In this document: piece by piece, positions 8,965 through 18,349 of the stretch
Layout: every line of letters starts with the position of its first letter
How positions within the stretch are numbered: position 1 is the first letter of the stretch
DNA from: CAYVQF01 sp964454015
GTDB lineage: Bacteria > Myxococcota_A > Bradymonadia > UBA4248
Length of the DNA stretch: 64,000 bases
Assembly: GCA_964454015.1 (NCBI GenBank)
Contig: CAYVQF010000008.1
Location: 99,712 to 163,711, forward strand
Direction: 5' to 3'
Notes under the pieces: model-generated
The model's database searches: none
The model's input: the letters and a program-made list of their open reading frames with translations, nothing else
What the model was told of the DNA's origin: nothing
Position numbers and translations under genes: made by a program

Positions 8965-10401
8965 ATGGCATGGCTCCCCAACTTGGCCTCTTGGGTCAGT
9001 TGGTTGTGCATAACCGCGCTATCTTGCGTGCTTTTTTGTGTGTCTTCTGGGGTCGGCGATCCACGCTTACCGATGCAGGCACAGGATTCGAATCCGGACG
9101 CCGAAGCGATTCTCTCACGTGTGTTGGATGGACGTGGCTTACGAGCTTTCCAGTACACGATGGGCGACTTGGATGGCGATGGCTCTGCTGAGATCATTGC
9201 GCATGTGATCAAGTCTCCACGGGGAGAGGATGCGTCCGAATTACCCGAGGCGGACTACAGCGCTTTGATGGTGGTCAGCCAGGGGCGCATGCCACAGGTG
9301 CGTCTGGAGATTCCCGATGGGATGCTCTGCCCGCATTGCCCCATTGGAACACGCGATGGTGGGGCAGTGCTTCCCCGACAAGAGATGGCCGTTCGTGATG
9401 GGCGGCTCCATCTTTGTGAGGCATGGGGTGGGGCGTGGTATGCCCGGGAATGCGTTCGGGCGGTCTTGGATGACGCCGGCGTGTTGCGCGTGGAAAACCA
9501 TGAAGAGACCGCGGGTTGGTTGGATGGCCCCAGCGAGCACAGGCTGCGATTCGACTTTTTGTCTCAACACGGTGAGCGTTCCTACACGGCCGTGCCTATC
9601 CGCTCTGGTTTCCCGCTGCTGAAGCGCGAGGTGCGTTTCGCCTGGTTTGTGGCAGAGTACGTTGCGGCTGCGCCAGATCTGGACGAAGGCTTGGACGAAG
9701 GCTTGTGGGCGACGGGGTCAAAACGTTATTTTGTTGAGGGTTTACGAGAGGTGACGGCGCAGGAATTCGTGGCCAGTGAGGTAGGCTTTTCCATCCAAGC
9801 CATGTGGCGGGATGATGGTCTGTGGCTGGGTGTCGTCGTGCGTGATCCCGATGTGGTCGAGACTTCGGGCTGTGCAGAGGATCTTTCTGCTTATGCCTTT
9901 GATCATATGCAGTTATGGCTTGATCTCGGCGCCGGAATGCGTCGGCCGGGGGTGGACAGCGCTGGGGACATGTATCGCGCTGCTTACCAGGAAGACCCGG
10001 TGCGCCACAGCCCTGACGGCAACGTCCATGCTTTTGCCGTACTGCCGGGACAGGCTGAGGCCTGTGTTCAGCGGATGTTGCGGCTTCCAGATGGGGAGCA
10101 GACGCTGCCTATCATGGGTAAGAGCCGCCGCACTGCGCAGGGCTATGATGTCAAGATGTTCATTCCTGCAGTGTTTTTCGGGGTCGACTCCCTTTCTGGC
10201 TACGAAGGGCGACGTATGGGTGTGGGCTTCAGTGTTTGGGTGCACAATGTGAGCAGCGGCGGTGATGTGTTGGCCCACCGCGGATATGGAACGAGTGAGC
10301 TTCTGTGGGGTGACCCATTTACCTTTGGGCAACTGCTCATGCCGTCCTTGCCTCCGGGCTTGCCGGGCTATCCCCTGGACTGGGCGCGTTGGCTGGATTG
10401 A
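8965..10401 (+). CDS. Secreted protein with FG-GAP-like repeat and C-terminal CBM9-like domain
   Basis: The 478-residue product starts with a signal peptide (MAWLPNLASWVSWLCITALS and further hydrophobic residues). Just after it, MGDLDGDGSAEIIAHVI matches the calcium-binding loop of FG-GAP/VCBS repeats. The last 180 residues, starting near SIQAMWRDDGLWLGVVVRD and containing DHMQLWLDL, look like a carbohydrate-binding family 9/DOMON beta-sandwich. The middle is unrecognised. A role in binding extracellular sugar or cell-surface glycan is possible; no catalytic motif was seen. The ATG at 8965 is chosen because it precedes the signal peptide directly; an upstream frame start at 8911 adds a non-hydrophobic leader. 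Confidence 0.65.
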   Translation: MAWLPNLASWVSWLCITALSCVLFCVSSGVGDPRLPMQAQDSNPDAEAILSRVLDGRGLRAFQYTMGDLDGDGSAEIIAHVIKSPRGEDASELPEADYSALMVVSQGRMPQVRLEIPDGMLCPHCPIGTRDGGAVLPRQEMAVRDGRLHLCEAWGGAWYARECVRAVLDDAGVLRVENHEETAGWLDGPSEHRLRFDFLSQHGERSYTAVPIRSGFPLLKREVRFAWFVAEYVAAAPDLDEGLDEGLWATGSKRYFVEGLREVTAQEFVASEVGFSIQAMWRDDGLWLGVVVRDPDVVETSGCAEDLSAYAFDHMQLWLDLGAGMRRPGVDSAGDMYRAAYQEDPVRHSPDGNVHAFAVLPGQAEACVQRMLRLPDGEQTLPIMGKSRRTAQGYDVKMFIPAVFFGVDSLSGYEGRRMGVGFSVWVHNVSSGGDVLAHRGYGTSELLWGDPFTFGQLLMPSLPPGLPGYPLDWARWLD

Positions 10402-10505
10402 TTGCCGTGGCGATGGAGTGCGCTGGTCTTGTTCTGCTGCCGGGCCTGAGCTACAAACGAGAGGCCTCGATTCGTTGCGAAGAGGCCCTGGTATAGGAGG
10501 CTTTG

Positions 10506-12734
10506 GTGTCACGTGTGCCCCCGCCCTCGAAAAAGTCTACTTCGCAGGAGCGCATGCAGCGCATTCGGGAACTGTTGGCCCAGGGAAAGGGTGAGGAAGC
10601 GGAGCAACTACTGACGGAGCTCTACGCCCAAGGCCGGCGTGGTTTTGGCGTGCTCATCGAGTTGGTGTTGGCCAACCTTCTTTGCAACGACTACAAGAGG
10701 GCCCAGTTTTTTTTACGTAAGGCCGAGCACTTGCGGGGCAATGATGCCAGGGTGCTTTGCTACAAAGGTTTTTTTGCGATCCGCGAAGGCTGTGTCGATG
10801 CAGGGCTCACTTGGTTTCAACAGAGTTTGGAGCAAGATCCGACCAATGTGGATGCCTATCGCTGGCGGGGCTATTGCTCGCTAGAGATGGGTGAACACGG
10901 GCGTGCTTTGGCCGATTTTGATCGTGCCATGGGGCAGCGGCGTGACGATGTGCAGCTCTATGTGCATCGCGGACTTACCTATCTGGAGCTTGGGCGTCTC
11001 CAGGAAGCCCTTTGCGATTTCGAGGCTGCCGTCGAGATTGCACCGGACAATGAGAGCGCCCACCTTTATCTCGGCCAGGTCCTCCTCGAGTTGAACGACC
11101 CGAGCTCAGCAGAGGAGCATCTCCATGTGGCCGTCGCTTTGGAGCCACGTGACTGGGTTGGCTGGGAGGCGCTGGGTTCCCTTTACGCGCAAAGTGGCCG
11201 TCTCGGTAACGCGTTGCGGTCTTTGTCGGCAGGCCTTGCCGTGGCGGGTGATATGCCGGAGCTGTTGCTGCGCATTGGCGAGCTGCTTCTGCAACTTGGT
11301 GAGTCAGCTCGGGTGCCAGCGTTGTTGCGGCGGGTGAGCCCCACTTTAGGCGAATCTGCTAGGGATGGGGATGCCACTGCGCTGGGACAACGGGTGGTCT
11401 TGCAGGCTCTGGCTTTGACTATGGAGAAGGATTTCGAGGGTGCTGCGGTGGAGCTGGCATCGATCCCCGACTTCCTCGCCGATGATCCACATGTGCTGGC
11501 ACTGCATGCGCTGATAGGTTTCGCGCGAGGTGTCGTTGGGGGAAGGCATCTCGTGCAAATGATGGGCCTTTTGGCTGCTGACGAGACTTGGACGCGACTC
11601 CTGGTGGGCGCGGTCTTGGCCAGTGGCCTTTGTTCACCGGGCGAATTGGAGGCATTGCAGGTGCTTTTTCCAATGGCTTCGGATGCCAGAGAGGGCCCAG
11701 GGACGCCACTTGGCGCGACCTGGGTGCTGTTGGATGAGGCAGAGAAGAGGCTGAGCGAAGGTGATAGTGAGGCTTGTTTTGTCAGGATTGCTGCGGTTCT
11801 GAAGGACAATCCGACAATGGCGCGGGCATTCAAGTTGCGTGGGACTTGTCACGTTCTGACTGGAGATGGTGATCGGGCGCTGGCCGATTTCGATCGGGCC
11901 ATCATGCTGGATGGGCAGGACGGAGAGGCCTTTCGTCTACGGGCAGAGCTCCGCGCTGGCCGTGAGGAGGGCGCTGAGGCCCTGCGTGACTTTGAGCAGG
12001 CCGTGAGTGTCCAACGCGATGCTGTCAACTTGGTGGCTTGGGGGCGTGCGTTGCTCAAGTCGGAACGCTTTGACGAGGCGCTGTTGGCCTTTGAGGAGGC
12101 AATTGAGCGCGAGCCTCGCTATCTACTCGCCTACCAGAGCCTTGGGGAGCTCGCCATGGATGCGCTCGATCTGTCGGGCGCGTTGAGTCATTTTGCGGCG
12201 CTTTGCGTGTTGGGGCCTGGTGAGCCCCAGCATTGGGTGTGGCTGGCCAATGTGTTTTACGAACTTGCCGAGTTCGATCAGGCTGAACACTATTATCAAA
12301 GGGCGCTGAGCCTTGATGCCACCGTGGCAGAGGCTTGGATGAGTCTCGGCTGTGTGTCTATCGAGCGTGGAAAAATCGAAGAAGCCATCGAGAGCCTCTC
12401 AGAAGCCATACGTCACCAGCCAGACTATGGTCGTGCCTATCTCAACCGTGGCATCGCCTATATGGACACTTCGCTCTGGGCCTTGGCCGAAGAAGACTTG
12501 CAGCAATCGCTGCGCTTGGACCACTTCGAGGCGGATGCGCGCTTTGCTTTGGCGCGTCTTTGTGCGCGTATGGGTCGTTTTCGTGAAGGCAGTGAGCATC
12601 TCTGCCATGCCCTAGCGGGAGTTCCAGACTATGCACGGGATGTTGTCGCAGAGCCGGATTTCGAGAATCTACGCCGCCTTAAAGAAGTGCGCCGTGCTCT
12701 TGCGATGGCCGAGGAGCGCTTAGGATATGAATGA
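10506..12734 (+). CDS. Large TPR-repeat protein
   Basis: The 742-residue product is almost entirely tetratricopeptide repeats, for example GEHGRALADFDRAMGQ, GRLQEALCDFEAAVEIAP and GKIEEAIESLSEAIRHQP, so it is a protein-interaction scaffold. No signal peptide or membrane span was seen. GTG 10506 is the best start: AGGAGG (10495-10500) sits 5 nt upstream, whereas the TTG at 10503 is too close. It lies 50 bp upstream of a membrane-anchored TPR-like gene, and the two probably share a transcript. The client is unknown. Confidence 0.75.
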   Translation: MSRVPPPSKKSTSQERMQRIRELLAQGKGEEAEQLLTELYAQGRRGFGVLIELVLANLLCNDYKRAQFFLRKAEHLRGNDARVLCYKGFFAIREGCVDAGLTWFQQSLEQDPTNVDAYRWRGYCSLEMGEHGRALADFDRAMGQRRDDVQLYVHRGLTYLELGRLQEALCDFEAAVEIAPDNESAHLYLGQVLLELNDPSSAEEHLHVAVALEPRDWVGWEALGSLYAQSGRLGNALRSLSAGLAVAGDMPELLLRIGELLLQLGESARVPALLRRVSPTLGESARDGDATALGQRVVLQALALTMEKDFEGAAVELASIPDFLADDPHVLALHALIGFARGVVGGRHLVQMMGLLAADETWTRLLVGAVLASGLCSPGELEALQVLFPMASDAREGPGTPLGATWVLLDEAEKRLSEGDSEACFVRIAAVLKDNPTMARAFKLRGTCHVLTGDGDRALADFDRAIMLDGQDGEAFRLRAELRAGREEGAEALRDFEQAVSVQRDAVNLVAWGRALLKSERFDEALLAFEEAIEREPRYLLAYQSLGELAMDALDLSGALSHFAALCVLGPGEPQHWVWLANVFYELAEFDQAEHYYQRALSLDATVAEAWMSLGCVSIERGKIEEAIESLSEAIRHQPDYGRAYLNRGIAYMDTSLWALAEEDLQQSLRLDHFEADARFALARLCARMGRFREGSEHLCHALAGVPDYARDVVAEPDFENLRRLKEVRRALAMAEERLGYE

Positions 12735-12783
12735 CTTCGTTAGGGGTGGTGGCTGCCCCCCTGTCGTGTGGTGAGTTTGTCTG

Positions 12784-13611
12784 ATGGGCACGAGGATTGG
12801 CAGAAGGGCAAAGGTAGACTGGCGAGCGTTGTGGCAGGTTGTGCTGCTGGGCTTGGTCTTGGTGGTTTGGGTGGGTTCGCTGCGGGCTGAGCTTGCCGCT
12901 CGCCAGCAGCGGCCGGTGTTGGTGACTGGAGAAGAGTACACCATGGTCCCCGGGCACGATGCGTTACGGGTCATGTGCCTGGGTTATGCAACTTTTTGTG
13001 CCGATCTCATCTGGCTGCGCGCTTTGCAGTATCGCGGCCGCAGTGGCGAGCAGCGCCTGGCTCCATTTCTCGCTGACGCCATTCTCTATCTGGACCCTGA
13101 TTTTGAAGCCGCCTATCGTTGGGCGGCGCTGGCGTTGATTTTTTCGGGTGGCATCACGCAAGAGGGGGTGACGGCTGCGGCTGGTTATTACGAGCGCGCC
13201 ATGGAGCGTTTTCCTGACGATGCGCAGTATCCCTATGCTTTGGGTTTGGCCTGGGCGATGTGGTACCCAGTCTCTTCTCGTGAAGAGCGGGCCGTGGTTC
13301 GGGCCAAGGGCATCAAGTACCTTCAAGTGGCCATGCAGAAACGCAATGCACCTCCCGGCATTCCGTTGTTGATTTCTGGCTTGCTGTCCTATGACGATGC
13401 CGACACGAAGCTGGCCTTCTTAGAGCAGGCGCTGCTGTCGGAGGGAGATGAGAAGGTGCGGAGGGTCTTGGAAGGTCGTTTGCGTACCATGGCCCATACG
13501 GATCGGCTTGCGGCCTTTGAACGTCTTCGTCTTCAGCGTCATCTATGGTTAGAGCAGAACTATCCTTATTTGCCGCCGGGTTTGGCATTTCTGTTGGGTG
13601 AAGCCGATTGA
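12784..13611 (+). CDS. Membrane-anchored TPR-like protein
   Basis: The 275-residue product has one N-terminal transmembrane segment (about 17-33, VVLLGLVLVVWVGSL) followed by helical repeats such as YYERAMERFPDDAQYPYALG, so most of it probably lies in the periplasm. YLDPDFEAAYRWAALALI also has TPR character. It follows the large TPR gene by 50 bp and precedes envelope glycan genes. No enzymatic motif was found. Similar N-anchored TPR proteins occur widely in deltaproteobacteria without assigned functions. Confidence 0.6.
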   Translation: MGTRIGRRAKVDWRALWQVVLLGLVLVVWVGSLRAELAARQQRPVLVTGEEYTMVPGHDALRVMCLGYATFCADLIWLRALQYRGRSGEQRLAPFLADAILYLDPDFEAAYRWAALALIFSGGITQEGVTAAAGYYERAMERFPDDAQYPYALGLAWAMWYPVSSREERAVVRAKGIKYLQVAMQKRNAPPGIPLLISGLLSYDDADTKLAFLEQALLSEGDEKVRRVLEGRLRTMAHTDRLAAFERLRLQRHLWLEQNYPYLPPGLAFLLGEAD

Positions 13612-13639
13612 GTCGTCAGCGGCCTTGGTTTGCTGTCTC

Positions 13640-13651
13640 GGGGGGGGGGGG
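13640..13651 (+). repeat. Twelve-base G homopolymer in an intergenic region
   Basis: An uninterrupted G12 run lies between the membrane TPR gene and the glycosyltransferase gene, about 135 bp upstream of the latter. Such tracts slip during replication and in sequencing, so the length may be variable or miscalled. Confidence 0.7.
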
Positions 13652-13785
13652 ATGGTGGTCGGTTGCAAAGGTTGATTTGCCGCTCATCGGGTGATCTGCT
13701 ATAGACGTTTGGCTGTTGAGGTGCCGACGCCATCTAGTGTCCCTCTGCGGTGCAGGGCCTTCGTTGACAGAGACGTTGCTTGGGA

Positions 13786-14547
13786 ATGATCATGCATGAA
13801 TCACCACAGGTGGCTGTAAACTATCAGGCACCAGAGAAACCGGATGTGTCGATTGTGATCCCCGTGTACAACGAGGGGGCCATTTTATATGCGGCGGTTG
13901 CCGGTTTGACCGAGCGGCTGGATAACGAGTTTTCTTTTAGTTACGAGTTGATTCTATGTGAGAACGGCTCGCGGGACGACACGGTGACATTGGCCCGGAA
14001 GCTTCAGGCTCGGCACCCGCAGTTGCGGATTTTGCACTGTGATGAGCCGAACTACGGCAAGGCCCTGCGCAAGGGGATTGAGGAGGCGCGGGGTGACATC
14101 GTTATCTGCGACGAGATCGATCTCTGTAACACAGATTTCTACCGGCGTGCTTTGATCGAGATCGTGGACAACAACTACGATTTCGTCGTGGGTTCGAAGG
14201 CAATGGAGGGAGCGCGAGACAAACGGCCTCCTTTGCGGCGTTTTGCCACAGGGGTGATTAACACCCTGCTGCGGATCGGATTGGGCTTCCAGGGGACGGA
14301 CACCCACGGCCTCAAGGCTTTCAAGCGAGAACGGATTCTACCAGTGAGTCGCCGCTGTGTGGTCGACAAGGACCTCTTTGCGAGTGAGCTGGTGATCCGG
14401 GCGCAGCGAGAACGTCATCGGATGATTGAGATTCCTGTCGAGTTGGAGGAGTTGCGCGCACCCTCGGTGAAGCTCATCAAGCGTGTGCCCGCTGTTTTGA
14501 AGGGAGTTGCGCGGTTGGTATGGGTGATTCGGGTGCGCAACCGTTGA
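13786..14547 (+). CDS. Family 2 glycosyltransferase (dolichol-phosphate-mannose-synthase-like)
   Basis: The product (about 253 residues) begins its GT-A fold with VSIVIPVYNEG and has LCENGSRDDT and ICDEIDLCN, where DEID replaces the usual DxD metal site. It lacks the C-terminal membrane spans of many polyprenyl-phosphate glycosyltransferases. It likely transfers a sugar from a nucleotide donor to a lipid or glycan acceptor at the cytoplasmic face. It is nine bases upstream of a polysaccharide deacetylase gene, so the two probably act on the same glycan. Starts at 13786 and 13792 are both possible; ribosome-binding sequence is weak at each. Confidence 0.75.
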   Translation: MIMHESPQVAVNYQAPEKPDVSIVIPVYNEGAILYAAVAGLTERLDNEFSFSYELILCENGSRDDTVTLARKLQARHPQLRILHCDEPNYGKALRKGIEEARGDIVICDEIDLCNTDFYRRALIEIVDNNYDFVVGSKAMEGARDKRPPLRRFATGVINTLLRIGLGFQGTDTHGLKAFKRERILPVSRRCVVDKDLFASELVIRAQRERHRMIEIPVELEELRAPSVKLIKRVPAVLKGVARLVWVIRVRNR

Positions 14548-14556
14548 GAGGCCGTC

Positions 14557-15510
14557 ATGGGTGATGCAGTATGTGCCATCAGCGTGGATATGGACGCGGT
14601 GGGGTGCTACACCAAGATCCATGGCTTGGCCGCGCATCGCGGCGATGATCCGATTTATCATGCAGCCTTGGAGCGGCTCTTGAGCCTTTTTCGCTCCTTT
14701 GGCGTGCGGGCGACGTTCTTTGTGGTCGGCGATGATGTCGAGGACCCTCAGCATGCTGCGCTGCTGAGAGGTGTGGTGGCGCAGGGGCACGAAGTGGCCA
14801 ATCACAGTCGGCGCCATGTGTACGATTTGCCCCGCTTGGGTTGGGCCGGCATCCACGAAGAGATTGCGGGAGCGCAAGACCAGATTGAGCGCGCCTGTGG
14901 CATCCGCCCCGTTGGTTTTCGCGCGCCTGGGTACAATGTCAGTGATGAGGTCCTCGACTGTCTCGAGGCGCTGAACTTTGCGTATGACTCGTCGGTGTTT
15001 CCTAGCCCGCCTTATTACGTCGCCAAAGCCTTGGCGATGGCTCTCATTCGGCTGCGCGGCAGAAAGAGTGGCTCGGCGATGGTTGATGCGCGAACGCAGT
15101 TGACCCCACTGCGTCCCTATTTGCCGCGTGCTGGGGCGATCTTCCGCCGAGGCAGAGGTCAGACGAGGCGGGCTCTGGTCGAGTTACCCATTTGCGTTTT
15201 GCCTTGCTCGCGCTTTCCGGTGATCGGCACCTCTTTGATTCTCGCGGGTCCCCGCTGGGCGCCCTTTCTCTTACAGAGAGCCATGTCTTTTCACCGTAGT
15301 TTTTTGGGGCTGGAGCTGCATGGGATTGACCTGGCCGATCCGGCCAAAGATGGCTACACCGAGGCGCTGTGCCAGGCGCAGCCAGACTTGCGCCACAGCA
15401 TCGAGCGCAAGGAAGAGACCATGAAGAGGTCCTTGGAAATGTTGGCTCGGCACTATCGTTTCGTTACCTGCAGAGAGGCCGCACTCCAGGTGAGCCAGCA
15501 AATGCTCTGA
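14557..15510 (+). CDS. Polysaccharide deacetylase (NodB-like)
   Basis: The 317-residue product has NodB homology features: SVDMDAVG near the N-terminus (the catalytic Asp-Asp motif is usually TFDDG, here SVDMD), FFVVGDDVE, EVANHSRRHVYDL (metal-binding HxxxH) and FRAPGYNV. These enzymes remove N- or O-acetyl groups from glycans. No signal peptide was seen, so it may be cytoplasmic and act on an activated or lipid-linked sugar, consistent with the adjacent glycosyltransferase. The start has GAGAGG upstream. The altered first motif is a caution on catalytic competence. Confidence 0.75.
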   Translation: MGDAVCAISVDMDAVGCYTKIHGLAAHRGDDPIYHAALERLLSLFRSFGVRATFFVVGDDVEDPQHAALLRGVVAQGHEVANHSRRHVYDLPRLGWAGIHEEIAGAQDQIERACGIRPVGFRAPGYNVSDEVLDCLEALNFAYDSSVFPSPPYYVAKALAMALIRLRGRKSGSAMVDARTQLTPLRPYLPRAGAIFRRGRGQTRRALVELPICVLPCSRFPVIGTSLILAGPRWAPFLLQRAMSFHRSFLGLELHGIDLADPAKDGYTEALCQAQPDLRHSIERKEETMKRSLEMLARHYRFVTCREAALQVSQQML

Positions 15511-15517
15511 GGGCGCA

Positions 15518-18139
15518 TCAGTCGTTGGAGGGGTCTTCGGCTCCCGAAGGTGCGGCGGCTAGCACTTTGGGACGCGGGCTGCTCGAGATATTGGCGCGAT
15601 TGATGGCATGGAGTTCTTGTTCATAGGTTTGCCGATCGACGTGCCCGCGACTGTGCAAGACGAAGAGGACGGAGCGCATTTTGTTGAGACGATCCGACTG
15701 AATGTAGCCCTCGGCGTAGTGTCGGCCGAAGCGAACTGGGTTAGGCAGAATCGACGCGAGGAATAGACACTCGCGGAGGCTCAGTCGGCTGGCTCTTTTG
15801 CGGAAAAAATACTCTGCCGCGCTTTTGATGCCGTAGACATTTGGTCCCCAGTGCGCCAAGTTGATGTAGAGTTCGATGATCCTCTGTTTGTCGATGTGTT
15901 CTTCGAGTTGCCAAGTCAGGAAGGCTTCCTGAAATTTTCGCGATAGGGTTTTATCTTGGTTGAGGAAGAGGTTCTTGGCGACCTGTTGGCTGATGGTGGA
16001 GCCGCCACGCACGATGCGACCTGCCTGGAGGTTAGAGATGAGCGAAGATTGGATCGCGCGCTGATCGAAGCCGTCGTGATGATAAAAAGCCCCGTCCTCT
16101 GCGGCTATGAGCGCTGCAGGTAAGAACTTGGGGACACGAAAGTAGGGGGTCCAGCCCGCTTCTTGTGGACCAATGAGGGTCGCGCTCGAGGCTGCGTTGA
16201 CCCGCACGGCGAAGGCATTGGTTTTGAGGAGGGGGATGTCGGCCTTGGGTCCGTGGTGAACCACGGTCAGCTTGGACATGTCAAAGTGGTGCCTGAGGCG
16301 CATGCTCTCGGGCGCGCGGGTGTCGAGGTCGAGGTCAAAGGCCAAGCCAAACTCACCTTCGAGCACATAGCCCTCTAAAGCGGGGGCGAAGCCTGTGGGC
16401 AAGCTGTCAAGGGCTCGCTCGGCTCGCAGGTTCTCTCCAGAGAGCGTGGTCTTGATGAGCACGTGCCGTCCCTCCCCGGTCTGCTCTACCGTACCCGACA
16501 GCACAAACATCAGCTCACCGATGGCGAGGGTTGCGTCTTCGATGTTGAGTCGACGCTCATGGAGGTCGACCAGGGATTTGATGTCGAGGGTGAGATCGAG
16601 GTTCTCGAGGGGCAAGGAAGAGACCCAAGGGATGGTGGTATCTACACGGCTGAAGTTGAGGAATCCGTCGAAGTAGAGCAAGCCTTCACTGAGGGGGAAG
16701 CGCAACATGGCGCTGCCGTCGATGATGCCTGCGTGAAAGTCTACGGGACCCGTGTAAGGAATGAAGGACAGCATGGGCCCGGCATCGAAGTGGTCGGCGT
16801 CGATTTTCACGGCGAGGTCGAAAGCGATGAGATCGAGGGCGGCGTTGAGGGTGAGGCTGCCCCGTTCCGCGTTGCCAACGGTGAAGGCGGCTCCGATGCG
16901 TTTTTTTCCGTAGTCCAGGCCGATGGCCAGTTGGGGCAGACGAATGGGAATGGAGGCGGCGAGGCGCTCCATCCAGCCGACGCGTACGGCGACCTCCAGG
17001 TCTTCGATGCTGACGTCTGCTTGCTTGTCGATAATCGTGACCACAATCTGCGAGGCTTGCAGCGACTCAATGTAGGCCGCGTCTTGTCCAGGCACGCCGA
17101 TGTGGGTGTCGGTCAATTTGAGATCGTGCAAGACCAAGGCGGGTGGCCAGCGAAAGGCGACACCGCCGAGCTCGAGGCGGCTGTTTTCGCCAACGAGTTC
17201 GCGAATGCGTTTCTGCTGCGGGGCCATGCCGAGGAGATCAGGTGCGTCGACGAGCTTAACGACAACGCCGGCACGGCGAACGCGGTTGCTGGCGTCGCCA
17301 GAGAGCAGTGCGTAGCCCAGCCCATCCACATGAATCGCGCCATCGACTTCGAGCTGTTGTTGCTGGCGCCGCACCCAGAGGTCGTCGACCCGCAGGCCCA
17401 AGTGGGGCATGGTCCCGTTAGGAGCGCGCAGATCGAGGCGCCCGCCCATGATATGGATGTCAGGGAAGCGCGAAGGTGCTGAAGATGTGCCTCCGCCGGA
17501 TGACGTGCCCGTGGAGCTATTCCAGGCTTCGGCAATGCTCTCTAGCCATGGCCAGTGTCCCCGGTTGTCAGGTCCACCGTCGAGCCAGAGCTCTGCGTGA
17601 ATACCGTAAACTTCAAGGAGCTTCGCTTGGAGATCTCCCGTGAGCATGGCGGCGATGTCGGGATAGATGACGAGCTTCTGAATGCGGATTGGTCCCGGCA
17701 TCTGTTCAGGGTCTTCGAAGGCTGGCGTGAAAGCGACGCCTTCGAGGATGATGCCCGTGAGTCCGGCTGGCCGGATGGCATCGTAGTGAAAGGTCCCGTG
17801 GAGCTTGTCGCCCATGGATTCGAGCTTGGGATCGATCCTTTTGCGCAGGAACCACTCGGAACGTACCAAGAGGCTGAGAGCGGCGACGGTCGCTCCGAGC
17901 AGCGCGATGACAACAATCAAGCGCAGCAAGACCGTGAGCCATCGCGTCTTCGCCCGGGCGTCGTGAGGGCGTTCTGGGCACAGCTCGGGAAGCTTATTAG
18001 GCCGAGCTCGGCGAACTTTCTGGGGGTGACTAACCCAGGATGAGCTTGGTTCAAGCCATGGTGATGCGCTCAGTATCTCTGTGGCATCCGTGCCGATAAG
18101 TGAACGCTGGGAATTGCGGATCGCCATGGTCTCATCCAT
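15518..18139 (-). CDS. AsmA/translocation-type periplasmic domain fused to a GT51 transglycosylase
   Basis: This 873-residue protein has a long cytoplasmic N-terminus, one transmembrane segment (about 70-95, LLRLIVVIALLGATVAALSL) and about 540 residues of beta-rich repeats resembling AsmA/TamB-type proteins (for example GHWPWLESI and FPDIHIMGGRLDLR). A glycosyltransferase 51 domain occupies the C-terminal 230 residues: AAEDGAFYHHDGFD (catalytic Glu), GGSTISQQVAKNLFLNQ and RIIELYINLAHWGPNVYGI. No transpeptidase motifs follow. GT51 domains polymerise lipid II into glycan strands. I chose ATG 18139 (AGAGA upstream); 18163 and 18127 are alternatives. Its 3' end faces the deacetylase gene 7 bp away. 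The fusion is unusual. Confidence 0.75.
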   Translation of the reverse strand: MDETMAIRNSQRSLIGTDATEILSASPWLEPSSSWVSHPQKVRRARPNKLPELCPERPHDARAKTRWLTVLLRLIVVIALLGATVAALSLLVRSEWFLRKRIDPKLESMGDKLHGTFHYDAIRPAGLTGIILEGVAFTPAFEDPEQMPGPIRIQKLVIYPDIAAMLTGDLQAKLLEVYGIHAELWLDGGPDNRGHWPWLESIAEAWNSSTGTSSGGGTSSAPSRFPDIHIMGGRLDLRAPNGTMPHLGLRVDDLWVRRQQQQLEVDGAIHVDGLGYALLSGDASNRVRRAGVVVKLVDAPDLLGMAPQQKRIRELVGENSRLELGGVAFRWPPALVLHDLKLTDTHIGVPGQDAAYIESLQASQIVVTIIDKQADVSIEDLEVAVRVGWMERLAASIPIRLPQLAIGLDYGKKRIGAAFTVGNAERGSLTLNAALDLIAFDLAVKIDADHFDAGPMLSFIPYTGPVDFHAGIIDGSAMLRFPLSEGLLYFDGFLNFSRVDTTIPWVSSLPLENLDLTLDIKSLVDLHERRLNIEDATLAIGELMFVLSGTVEQTGEGRHVLIKTTLSGENLRAERALDSLPTGFAPALEGYVLEGEFGLAFDLDLDTRAPESMRLRHHFDMSKLTVVHHGPKADIPLLKTNAFAVRVNAASSATLIGPQEAGWTPYFRVPKFLPAALIAAEDGAFYHHDGFDQRAIQSSLISNLQAGRIVRGGSTISQQVAKNLFLNQDKTLSRKFQEAFLTWQLEEHIDKQRIIELYINLAHWGPNVYGIKSAAEYFFRKRASRLSLRECLFLASILPNPVRFGRHYAEGYIQSDRLNKMRSVLFVLHSRGHVDRQTYEQELHAINRANISSSPRPKVLAAAPSGAEDPSND

Positions 18140-18349
18140 GCGTGTTCTCTGAGGCGCGGACAAAAACTCGTCCGTTCAGGATGCGCGTCCATCCATAGAC
18201 GCACAGCGATTGAAGTTGGCTAACACGGTGCGCAGGGTGGGGCAAATTTTGTGGTCCCCTGTGATTGACGCGTGCTAAGTTGCGAGGATTGGATTGGGCC
18301 TCTTCGCCGGCGGCGGTTCGGCTGCGAGAGTGCGCGAAGGACGAACGAC

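Noticed and set aside
9083..9094. GGATTCGAATCC resembling a tRNA T-arm
   Set aside because: It lies inside the secreted FG-GAP/CBM9-like coding region, and no acceptor, D or anticodon arm can be built around it.
10459..10483. GGCCTC/GAGGCC hairpin between the FG-GAP and TPR genes
   Set aside because: Short stem, no T-run, located just before the ribosome-binding site; too weak for a terminator call.
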